Shown here in pieces: positions 1 through 5,789 of a DNA stretch of 5,789 bases. Below the pieces are notes generated by a model. The model saw only the letters and a list, made by a program, of their open reading frames with translations, was not told the origin of the DNA and searched no databases. Numbering within the stretch: the stretch's first letter is position 1; each line of letters begins with the position of its first letter. The position numbers and the translations under genes were made by a program. Source of the stretch: Bacteroidota bacterium (GTDB lineage: Bacteria > Bacteroidota > Bacteroidia > Bacteroidales > VadinHA17); NCBI GenBank assembly GCA_016868515.1, contig VGGM01000111.1, positions 1 through 5,789 on the forward strand, in the 5' to 3' direction.

Positions 1-1017
1 GAGAATCTCGGACCCGATGCCAGAGAAGAGTATATAGACCATATCAACTATAACAGTGAAAAACTGCTCCAGATAATCGGCGATATTATCGATCTTTCAA
101 GACTTGAAAGTTCACAGATTGAAATATCATATGAAGAGGCGTCGCTGGCTGAGATAGTAAGGGAGGTAACAGACGAGACCAACAGAACCATAAAACGACA
201 GGAGAAGCCGGTAATACTTAATGTAAGAAACGAATTCGATGAGTTAAACGACGTCGTCTTTACCGACAGGATGTGGCTTAAAAGGGTTCTGAACCACCTT
301 ATGGACAATGCCGTTAAGTTCACCCTCGAGGGGTCGGTCGATCTCTCATACCGCCTGGAGGGATCAATGATCGCTTTCCGGGTGAAGGATACAGGAATTG
401 GCATTAACAAGGAAAACCTTTCAACAATTTTCGAAGAGTTCAGGCAGGAGATTAGCGGCCATCACCGGCCTTTTGAAGGACTGGGCGTGGGCCTGACCCT
501 GGTTCGCGAGGTTGTTGAACGCATGGGTGGCCAGGTTACCGTGGTATCGGAAAAGGGGTTCGGGTCGGAGTTTGGAATACTGATTCCTTTCAGGCCGGCC
601 GGCACAATAAAAACAAAGCAGAAACCCGATTCCGGGAATTCGGTTATAAGGGACTGGTCAAATAAGAGGTGTCTGATTGTTGACGATAACAGGGATGTGC
701 TTACCTACCTTAAAAGAATACTTCTTGATACAGGAATTGAGGTTGTTACAGCAAGGTCGGGACCTGAGGCGCTCAGCATAATCTCCACCGATGGCCGGGT
801 TGACATTGTGCTGCTCGATATGCAGATGCCCGAGATGAACGGAATAGAGGTAGCCAGAGAGCTTAAGAAACGCAAACCTGCACTTCCGGTTGTGGCCCAG
901 ACTGCCTTTGTCTTTGAGGACGATATGGACATAGTTCTGCAGGCCGGGTGCGATGCCTGCCTTATCAAACCAATCCGCAAGGAGCAATTGCTTGCCGTAA
1001 TTGCCGGGTTCATTTAG
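1..1017 (+). CDS. Hybrid sensor histidine kinase / response regulator, 3' part (5' end outside window)
   Basis: The frame is open from base 1 and gives 338 residues before TAG, so the sensor part and the phospho-accepting histidine lie upstream. Visible residues 1-40 look like the second helix of the HisKA dimerisation domain (LLQIIGDIIDLSRLES). The HATPase_c domain follows: N box with N103 (MDNAVKFT), G1 box DTGIGI at 130-135, F box FEEF at 144-147 and G2 box GLGVGL at 160-165. After a short linker (about 197-220) comes a receiver domain, about 222-338, with acidic pair D228/D229, phospho-acceptor D273 (LLDMQMP), switch T301 and K323 (IKPI). All residues needed for ATP binding and receiver phosphorylation are present. 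The family autophosphorylates and passes phosphate to its own receiver; such hybrids are common in Bacteroidota. The signal sensed and the output partner cannot be told from this fragment. priA starts 44 bases downstream on the same strand. Confidence 0.94.
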   Translation, partial: ENLGPDAREEYIDHINYNSEKLLQIIGDIIDLSRLESSQIEISYEEASLAEIVREVTDETNRTIKRQEKPVILNVRNEFDELNDVVFTDRMWLKRVLNHLMDNAVKFTLEGSVDLSYRLEGSMIAFRVKDTGIGINKENLSTIFEEFRQEISGHHRPFEGLGVGLTLVREVVERMGGQVTVVSEKGFGSEFGILIPFRPAGTIKTKQKPDSGNSVIRDWSNKRCLIVDDNRDVLTYLKRILLDTGIEVVTARSGPEALSIISTDGRVDIVLLDMQMPEMNGIEVARELKKRKPALPVVAQTAFVFEDDMDIVLQAGCDACLIKPIRKEQLLAVIAGFI

Positions 1018-1051
1018 CAAACTATACCGGAGAATCATTATATTTATTCTC

Positions 1052-1056
1052 AGGGA
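1052..1056 (+). promoter_or_regulatory. Weak Shine-Dalgarno-like site for priA
   Basis: AGGGA lies five bases before ATG 1062. It is the best purine-rich match near a start in this window and supports 1062 over the upstream in-frame ATG at 948, which lies inside the kinase gene. Shine-Dalgarno sites are often weak or dispensable in Bacteroidota, so this is only supporting evidence. Confidence 0.4.
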
Positions 1057-1061
1057 ATCCT

Positions 1062-3128
1062 ATGGAACCGAATGAGCAAAATGAGTATGCCGATGTGGTT
1101 TTGCCACTGGCAATGAAGGAGTTACTTACCTATGAGGTTCCTCCTGCACTGAACGGATTATTATCTCAGGGCTGCCGCGTACTGGTTCCCCTTGGCAAGC
1201 AGGGAAAACCTTATACGGGCATTGTCGTGCGACTCTCCGGACAAAGGCCATCATATGAAAATATTAAGCAGATTATTGACGGTGAATCCGTTCCCATGTT
1301 TAGCGGCGGAAACCTTTCGTTCTGGGAATGGCTGGCTGATTATTATATGTGTACGCCGGGCGAGGTCATGAAGGCTGCCATTCCGGCTGCAATGCTGAAG
1401 TTTCAGGCACGACGCAAGAATGCAAACAGGAAGATTGGTATCGCCGAAACCTCTGAAAATAAAACAGCATCCGACCCCGGGGAACAGCCAGGCATAAAAC
1501 TAAATCTGTTATCAGGCCGGCAGCAGTCCGTACTTGAAAGTATGAAAGAGGCTTTTTCCGAGAAGGATGTTTCGTTGCTGCATGGAGTAACATCAAGCGG
1601 TAAAACTGAGGTCTACCTTCATCTGATTGATGACTGCCTGAGGGCTGGGAAACAGGTGCTGTATCTTGTCCCTGAGATTGCACTTACCACGCACCTCACT
1701 GACCGAATAGGCAGGCATTTTGGTAATAAACTTCTGGTTTACCACTCAAAGCTTACAGGCAGTCAGCGCAGGAAGGTGTGGGAAAGTGTCAGTTCTTCGG
1801 GAAGAACCGGGGCCTGTCTCGTACTGGGCGTCAGGTCGTCGCTTTTCCTGCCATTTTTTAACCTTGGCCTGGTGATTGTCGATGAAGAGCATGATACCTC
1901 CTACAAACAGCAGGATCCAGCCCCGCGTTATCATGCCCGTGATGCCTCAATAGTGCTGGCCGGAATGCACGGTGCCCGGGTCGTCCTCGGTTCCGCCACA
2001 CCATCAATTGAGTCGTACCAGAATGCGGTTACCGGCAAGTACTCATTGCACGAACTCACCGTGCGGCACGGCGGGGCAGTGCAGCCTTCAATAATACTTG
2101 CCGATACCTCAAGGGCCTTGAAAAGGAAGGAGATGATATCGCATTTTACACCCCAGCTTATCAAAGCTGTCGACGAAGCCCTGGCTGCCGGCGAACAGGT
2201 GATACTGTTCAGGAACCGCAGGGGATTCTCACCCTATGTGAGATGCAATGACTGCGGGTGGATACCGGTTTGCCGGAGCTGCGCGGTGAGTCTTACCTAT
2301 CACAGGGCGGAGGCAAGGCTGAAATGCCATTACTGCGGATATTCAGTTAAGATGCCAGCATCGTGTACAAACTGCTCGCCGGGCAATTTGGCCACCATAG
2401 GGTTCGGAACCGAAAAAATTGAGGAGGAACTGAAGATAATCTTTCCAGATGCAAAGGTGGCCAGGATGGACCAGGATACCACACGGGCAAGAAACGGAAC
2501 CAGTCTGATACTAAGTGATTTAGAGAAGGGCAATACCGATATACTCATAGGTACCCAGATGATATCAAAGGGCCTCGATTTTGAAAACCTTACAGTGGTA
2601 GGGGTACTGCAGGCCGACAGCATGCTGAACTATCCCGATTTCAGGTCGTACGAGCGGGCCTTCCAGATGATGGAACAGGTGAGCGGGAGATCGGGCCGCC
2701 GCAGCAAACCGGGAAAGGTAATCATTCAGACAAGCGACCCGTCACATCCGGTAATCCGAATGGTGCTTGAGCACGACTACCTTGCCATGTTCAATTCACA
2801 GCTTGAGGAGCGCAGACTCTTCAGATATCCGCCATTTTCCAGGCTGGTGCTTATTACCCTGAAGCACAAGGACATTAAGCAACTTGACCATTTTGCCGGC
2901 TTGCTTGCAGCCGACCTGAGAAGCTTCTTCCGGCAACAGCTTATCGGCCCCGAATACCCGCCTGTTGGAAGGTTACAGTCATTCTATGTTAAAATGATGC
3001 TCGTAAAGATGGTAAAGGATAAAACCCGGCAGGCGGCCAGGCAGAAAATCTTCCATGCAGTTGAGAACCTTCTGGCGGAACCGGGGGCAGGAACCCTCAG
3101 GGTAAACATTGATGTTGATCCGGTTTAG
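1062..3128 (+). CDS. priA: Replication restart primosomal helicase PriA (short form, no clear winged-helix domain)
   Basis: This 688-residue protein is a superfamily 2, 3'-to-5' DNA helicase that recognises abandoned replication forks and starts reloading of the replicative helicase. The N-terminal 3'-DNA-end-binding domain spans about residues 9-110 (YADVVLPL to FWEWLADYY). Helicase motifs are intact: Walker A GVTSSGKT with K181, Walker B DEEH at 274-277, GSATPS at 310-315, GTQMISKGLDF at 497-507 and QVSGRSGR at 539-546. Eight zinc-binding cysteines sit at 395, 398, 404, 407, 422, 425, 435 and 438. The C-terminal domain includes GPEYPP near 629 and ends with IDVDPV, matching the family's usual end. 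The start at 1062 puts nine residues before the conserved Y-x-DV-x-LPL opening; ATG 948 would overlap the kinase gene by 70 bases. The oddity is the short link, about residues 112-148, between the N-terminal domain and the helicase, where E. coli PriA has roughly 95 residues including a winged helix. Identity is certain; the meaning of the shortening is not. Confidence 0.97.
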   Translation: MEPNEQNEYADVVLPLAMKELLTYEVPPALNGLLSQGCRVLVPLGKQGKPYTGIVVRLSGQRPSYENIKQIIDGESVPMFSGGNLSFWEWLADYYMCTPGEVMKAAIPAAMLKFQARRKNANRKIGIAETSENKTASDPGEQPGIKLNLLSGRQQSVLESMKEAFSEKDVSLLHGVTSSGKTEVYLHLIDDCLRAGKQVLYLVPEIALTTHLTDRIGRHFGNKLLVYHSKLTGSQRRKVWESVSSSGRTGACLVLGVRSSLFLPFFNLGLVIVDEEHDTSYKQQDPAPRYHARDASIVLAGMHGARVVLGSATPSIESYQNAVTGKYSLHELTVRHGGAVQPSIILADTSRALKRKEMISHFTPQLIKAVDEALAAGEQVILFRNRRGFSPYVRCNDCGWIPVCRSCAVSLTYHRAEARLKCHYCGYSVKMPASCTNCSPGNLATIGFGTEKIEEELKIIFPDAKVARMDQDTTRARNGTSLILSDLEKGNTDILIGTQMISKGLDFENLTVVGVLQADSMLNYPDFRSYERAFQMMEQVSGRSGRRSKPGKVIIQTSDPSHPVIRMVLEHDYLAMFNSQLEERRLFRYPPFSRLVLITLKHKDIKQLDHFAGLLAADLRSFFRQQLIGPEYPPVGRLQSFYVKMMLVKMVKDKTRQAARQKIFHAVENLLAEPGAGTLRVNIDVDPV

Positions 3129-3151
3129 AAACGAATAATTGATGCTACAAC

Positions 3152-5464
3152 ATGAAAGTAACGATTCTGGTTAGATTTACTGTTATTCTTTTAACAGTTA
3201 TAATTGCGTGTTCGTGCAGCGGTGGCAGCAAAGACTCAGGCAGTCTGCAGCCTGCCGACATTGTTAATCCGCTTATGGGAACCGATTCGGAGTTCAGATA
3301 CTCGAACGGAAACACCTATCCGGCCATTGCCCTCCCGTGGGGAATGAACTTCTGGACACCCCAGACCGGCAAGATGGGCGACGGCTGGGGCTATACCTAC
3401 GACAGCTACCGGATCAGGGGTATAAAACAGACTCACCAGCCCAGCCCGTGGATAAACGACTATGCAGCCTTCTCTCTGATGGCTGCAACCGGCCGCCTGG
3501 TATTCGACGAGGATGCAAGGGCATCGTGGTTCTCGCACAAGGCTGAGGTGGCAAAACCATACTATTACAGCGTATATCTGGCCGACCATGATGTTGTAGC
3601 CGAGGTCACACCAACCGAGAGGGCGGCCCTCTTCAGGTTTACATTCCCCGAAAATGATACCTCGCTTGTGATAATTGACGGTTTCAGTGGAGGTTCGATG
3701 GTAAGAATCATTCCTTCCGAACGCAAGGTGATTGGTTATTGCCGGAACAACCACGGGGGAGTCCCCGCAAATTTCCACAACTACTTTGTACTTATTTTTA
3801 ACCGCGATTTTGATTTTACGGGAACCTGGGCCGATGGAACATATACCGCGGGGAGCAATGACGCCGAAGCTGATCATTGTGGTGCGGTGATTGGATTCAG
3901 GACGGAGCGGGGCGAAAAGGTTGAGGTGAAGGTCGCCTCCTCATTCATCAGCCCTGAGCAGGCGCTTGTAAACCTGAACCGGGAGGTGGGTCTGAAAGAT
4001 TTTGAGCAGCTTAAGCACGAGGCAGCCGAGGTATGGAACAGCGAGCTGGGTCGTATTAAGGTTGAGGGTGGAACCGATGACCAGATCAGAACCTTCTATT
4101 CATGCCTCTATCGTACGCTGCTGTTCCCAAGGCAGTTTCATGAGATAACAGCCGACGGGCGCACGGTACACTACAGCCCCTACAACGGTCAGGTACATGA
4201 TGGCTACATGTACACCGACAACGGTTTCTGGGACACCTTCCGGGCTGTGTTCCCCTTTTTCACCCTTATGTACCCCGAGCTGAACAGCAAGATCATGCAG
4301 GGTCTGGTGAACACATATCTTCAAAGCGGATGGCTGCCGGAATGGGCAAGCCCTGGTCACCGCAACTGCATGATAGGGTCGAACTCAGCATCGATAATTG
4401 CCGACTCGTGGCTGAAGGGCATTGGCGGATATGATATTGAGACACTGTTTGAGGCTCTGGAGAAGAACACACACGGGCACGGGCCGGTTCATTCTGTTGG
4501 CCGGCTGGGAGCTCCATACTATAACGAACTTGGCTATGTGCCATACGATGTGAATATCGCCGAAAATGCTGCCCGCACGCTGGAGTATGCCTATGCCGAT
4601 TTCTGTTTGTGGAAGCTGGGCAAATCGCTGGGGATAAATGATCAGGACCAGGATCTGTACCGGCGGCGTGCCGGTAACTACAAAAACCTTTTTGACCCTG
4701 AAACGAAGCTGATGAGGGGCAAGAACACTGATGGAACGTTTCAGTCGCCCTTCAGCCCCTACAAGTGGGGTGATGCCTTTACGGAAGGGAACAGCTGGCA
4801 TTATACATGGAGTGTATTTCATGACATACAGGGACTGATTGACCTGACGGGGGGGCGTGAGCAGTTTGTGAAGATGCTCGACTCCGTTTTCGTGGTTCCA
4901 CCCATATTCGATTACTCTTATTACGGATATATTATTCACGAGATCAGGGAGATGCAGGTAATGAACATGGGTAACTATGCCCATGGCAATCAGCCAATTC
5001 AGCATATGCTGTACCTCTACAATTATGCCGGAGAGCCGTGGAAGACACAGATGAGGGTAAGGGAGGTGCTTGACAAGCTCTACAACTATACCCCTGATGG
5101 TTATTGTGGCGATGAGGACAATGGTCAGACCTCGGCCTGGTATGTATTCAGTGCCATGGGATTTTACCCGGTGGCTCCGGGAACCGGGGAATATGTTATC
5201 GGTTCTCCGCTTTTCAGAAGAATTGAGTTTACACCTCAGGGGGGAAAAAAGTTTGTAATTGAGGCTGAGGGTAATGGCCCGGGGATTCCTTACATATCGG
5301 AGGCTAAACTGAATGGCAGAACCATTACCAGGAATTATATTACCCACGATGAGTTGAAGGCAGGTGGCAGTCTCCGGTTTATTATGAGCGGCGAACCTGT
5401 CACTGGCAGGGGCGTTAGTACGAAAGATGCACCCTACTCGATGAGCCGTGAGGAAAAGCGATAA
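3152..5464 (+). CDS. GH92 family alpha-mannosidase, lipoprotein, probably alpha-1,2-specific
   Basis: This 770-residue protein belongs to glycoside hydrolase family 92: calcium-dependent, inverting exo-alpha-mannosidases that trim mannose from N-glycans and yeast-type mannans. Residues 1-19 form a lipoprotein signal peptide (hydrophobic core 9-18, lipobox IIAC) with lipidated C20. The following SCSGGSKDS is not strongly acidic, so I infer a periplasm-facing lipoprotein rather than a surface one. The N-terminal beta-sandwich opens with VNPLMGT (38-44) and includes THQPSPW (94-100). The helical barrel carries TDNGFWDT (355-362), EGNSWHY with E545, H596-E597, and GDEDNGQTSAW with D654 and D656. 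With a constant +12 offset these match the acid E533, base-site D642/D644, and W88, H584 and E585 recalled from B. thetaiotaomicron BT3990, an alpha-1,2-mannosidase. ATG 3152 lies 23 bases after priA, without a Shine-Dalgarno site; it is chosen because the signal peptide begins there. No SusC/D or other glycan gene is adjacent. Length is usual for the family. Confidence 0.96.
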   Translation: MKVTILVRFTVILLTVIIACSCSGGSKDSGSLQPADIVNPLMGTDSEFRYSNGNTYPAIALPWGMNFWTPQTGKMGDGWGYTYDSYRIRGIKQTHQPSPWINDYAAFSLMAATGRLVFDEDARASWFSHKAEVAKPYYYSVYLADHDVVAEVTPTERAALFRFTFPENDTSLVIIDGFSGGSMVRIIPSERKVIGYCRNNHGGVPANFHNYFVLIFNRDFDFTGTWADGTYTAGSNDAEADHCGAVIGFRTERGEKVEVKVASSFISPEQALVNLNREVGLKDFEQLKHEAAEVWNSELGRIKVEGGTDDQIRTFYSCLYRTLLFPRQFHEITADGRTVHYSPYNGQVHDGYMYTDNGFWDTFRAVFPFFTLMYPELNSKIMQGLVNTYLQSGWLPEWASPGHRNCMIGSNSASIIADSWLKGIGGYDIETLFEALEKNTHGHGPVHSVGRLGAPYYNELGYVPYDVNIAENAARTLEYAYADFCLWKLGKSLGINDQDQDLYRRRAGNYKNLFDPETKLMRGKNTDGTFQSPFSPYKWGDAFTEGNSWHYTWSVFHDIQGLIDLTGGREQFVKMLDSVFVVPPIFDYSYYGYIIHEIREMQVMNMGNYAHGNQPIQHMLYLYNYAGEPWKTQMRVREVLDKLYNYTPDGYCGDEDNGQTSAWYVFSAMGFYPVAPGTGEYVIGSPLFRRIEFTPQGGKKFVIEAEGNGPGIPYISEAKLNGRTITRNYITHDELKAGGSLRFIMSGEPVTGRGVSTKDAPYSMSREEKR

Positions 5465-5468
5465 AAGT

Positions 5469-5498
5469 TTTCTATTTGAAAGAGATTGATTACTTTTG
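5469..5498 (+). promoter_or_regulatory. Candidate Bacteroides-type promoter for tRNA-Pro
   Basis: TACTTTTG at 5491-5498 fits the Bacteroides -7 consensus TAnnTTTG exactly. A partial -33 element, TTTC at 5469-5472, lies 18 bases upstream, close to the usual 19-21 base spacing; the exact TTTG at 5475-5478 is too near. Transcription would begin around 5504-5506, giving a leader of about 25 bases before the mature tRNA. The site sits just after the mannosidase stop codon. Consensus match only. Confidence 0.45.
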
Positions 5499-5528
5499 TG
5501 CACTTTTTGGAAACAGAAAGGAACAAGG

Positions 5529-5602
5529 CGGGGTGTAGCACAGTTGGCTAGCGCGCTACGTTCGGGACGTAGAGGTCGGAAGTTCGAGTCTTCTCACCCC
5601 GA
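5529..5602 (+). tRNA. tRNA-Pro, anticodon CGG
   Basis: This 74-base gene folds as a full cloverleaf. The acceptor stem CGGGGTG (5529-5535) pairs perfectly with CACCCCG (5595-5601), and the discriminator base is A5602. The D arm is 5538-5554, with TTGG in the loop. The anticodon stem CTACG/CGTAG encloses TTCGGGA, giving anticodon CGG at 5563-5565, which reads proline codon CCG, followed by G37. The T arm is 5578-5594 with loop TTCGAGT and one G-U pair at its base. CCA is not encoded (the next bases are CAA) and must be added after transcription. The D stem has an A-C mismatch (A5540 with C5552, positions 12 and 23). The gene lies 64 bases after the mannosidase gene on the same strand. Confidence 0.97.
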
Positions 5603-5606
5603 CAAA

Positions 5607-5640
5607 GGGTAACTGGAAATCAATCAGTTACCCTTTTTTT
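5607..5640 (+). terminator. Intrinsic terminator after tRNA-Pro
   Basis: A perfect nine-base-pair stem, GGGTAACTG (5607-5615) with CAGTTACCC (5625-5633), closes a nine-base loop and is followed by seven T (5634-5640). AAA at 5604-5606 can extend the stem into the T run. It starts four bases after the tRNA and would end both the tRNA transcript and any readthrough from the mannosidase gene. On the minus strand only three T follow the stem, so it should work poorly in that direction. Confidence 0.92.
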
Positions 5641-5789
5641 GTACCGTTTTTGTACCGAAAATGGTATAAAGAATAAAGTTTTATATTTCTGTATTTCTAC
5701 CATCCGTACCCGTTCAAAAAAATATTTATCAAAACCTAAACTTTTTTCTACCCCATTTCTTATTCCGTCAAGTAACATATATTCAATAA
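5620..5789 (-). CDS. Weak partial minus-strand frame, 55 codons, open at window edge
   Basis: On the minus strand a frame enters from beyond the window end and stays open for 55 codons before TGA at 5622-5620. It reads through residues such as MLLDGIRNGVEKSLGFD and ends in basic KRYKKRVTD. Against a real gene: the last codons lie in the 11-base tandem repeat and the tRNA terminator stem, the sequence is very AT-rich, and I recognise no family. In its favour: an open frame this long is not expected in every such stretch, and the middle part looks protein-like. It could be the 3' end of a hypothetical gene, a decayed gene, or chance. Confidence 0.2.
   Translation of the reverse strand, partial: IEYMLLDGIRNGVEKSLGFDKYFFERVRMVEIQKYKTLFFIPFSVQKRYKKRVTD
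5636..5657 (+). repeat. Perfect tandem 11-base repeat TTTTTGTACCG x2
   Basis: The unit TTTTTGTACCG occurs at 5636-5646 and again, without a gap, at 5647-5657. The first copy overlaps the T run of the terminator. The 11-base period is close to one helical turn, so two bound proteins would face the same side of the DNA. The second GTACC also takes part in a TACC/GGTA inverted repeat (5653-5656 and 5663-5666). A related GTACCCG lies at 5706-5712. Function unknown; recombinase or regulator binding sites are possible. Confidence 0.7.
5641..5789. other. AT-rich stretch at window end with small repeats and no recognised gene
   Basis: These 149 bases contain 42 G or C by hand count (28%), against about half in the coding regions. 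They hold the second 11-base repeat copy, the TACC/GGTA inverted repeat, a GTACCCG at 5706-5712 and the octamer TTTCTACC at 5694-5701 and 5745-5752. No plus-strand reading frame with a credible start is present, and no RNA gene is recognised. It may be plain intergenic sequence or the edge of an element inserted near the tRNA 3' end. Confidence 0.6.

Noticed and set aside
658..1038. Minus-strand open frames opposite the receiver domain
   Set aside because: The plus-strand receiver has all its conserved residues, and the antisense translations look like nothing known.
1013..1046. Possible promoter before priA (TATATTTA at 1039-1046)
   Set aside because: It misses the last base of TAnnTTTG and has only TTTA, about 22 bases upstream, as a -33 element. 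Too weak to annotate.
948..1061. In-frame upstream ATG at 948 giving a 726-residue PriA
   Set aside because: It would overlap the end of the kinase receiver domain by 70 bases, and the added residues do not resemble PriA, whose conserved start begins nine residues after ATG 1062.
3236..3877. Minus-strand open frame of 213 codons
   Set aside because: Antisense to the N-terminal domain of the mannosidase, with no domain or credible start context.
4849..4855. Run of seven G as a possible frameshift or phase-variation site
   Set aside because: The frame continues intact with conserved GH92 sequence on both sides, and a seven-base run in a catalytic domain is not by itself evidence of phase variation.
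4385..5503. Long minus-strand open frame (372 codons) opposite the mannosidase
   Set aside because: It lies almost wholly antisense to a gene with intact GH92 motifs, and its translation shows no recognisable domain. It reflects codon bias on the other strand.
1..5789. CRISPR array, insertion sequence, defence cassette or toxin-antitoxin pair
   Set aside because: No spaced direct repeats of CRISPR length, no transposase or recombinase motifs and no small paired genes were found; the window is filled by three long genes and a tRNA.

Overview
The window reads as a chromosomal segment of a member of the Bacteroidota, probably Bacteroidales or a close relative. The protein features point this way: a hybrid sensor kinase with a C-terminal receiver of Bacteroidota style, a PriA with the phylum's typical motif variants (QVSGRSGR, DPAPRYHARD), and a lipoprotein GH92 mannosidase with the THQPSPW signature. 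Translation starts have poor or absent Shine-Dalgarno sequences, and the promoter-like site before the tRNA fits the Bacteroides -7 consensus TAnnTTTG. The coding part is roughly half G+C; the last 149 bases are about 28% G+C by hand count.

All supported genes lie on the plus strand. Bases 1-1017 are the 3' part of a hybrid histidine kinase, starting inside the dimerisation domain and running through the ATPase and receiver domains. After 44 bases comes priA (1062-3128), the replication-restart helicase; it is complete at both ends but appears to lack the winged-helix domain. After 23 more bases comes a complete GH92 alpha-mannosidase lipoprotein (3152-5464). The short gaps and absence of terminators suggest that these three genes can be co-transcribed, although nothing links their functions. 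No SusC/SusD pair or other glycan-utilisation gene is visible, so the mannosidase looks like a stand-alone periplasmic enzyme here.

A tRNA-Pro(CGG) follows at 5529-5602, with its own candidate promoter and a strong intrinsic terminator (5607-5640) that would also end readthrough from the mannosidase gene. Beyond the terminator the sequence turns AT-rich. It carries a perfect tandem 11-base repeat, a short TACC/GGTA inverted repeat and other small repeats, plus a weak 55-codon minus-strand frame open at the window edge. A tRNA 3' end followed by such sequence would suit the border of an integrated element, but no integrase is visible.

I found no convincing undescribed multi-gene system. The points most worth a second look are the shortened PriA, the prediction that the GH92 enzyme cleaves alpha-1,2-mannosidic bonds, and the repeat cluster behind the tRNA.
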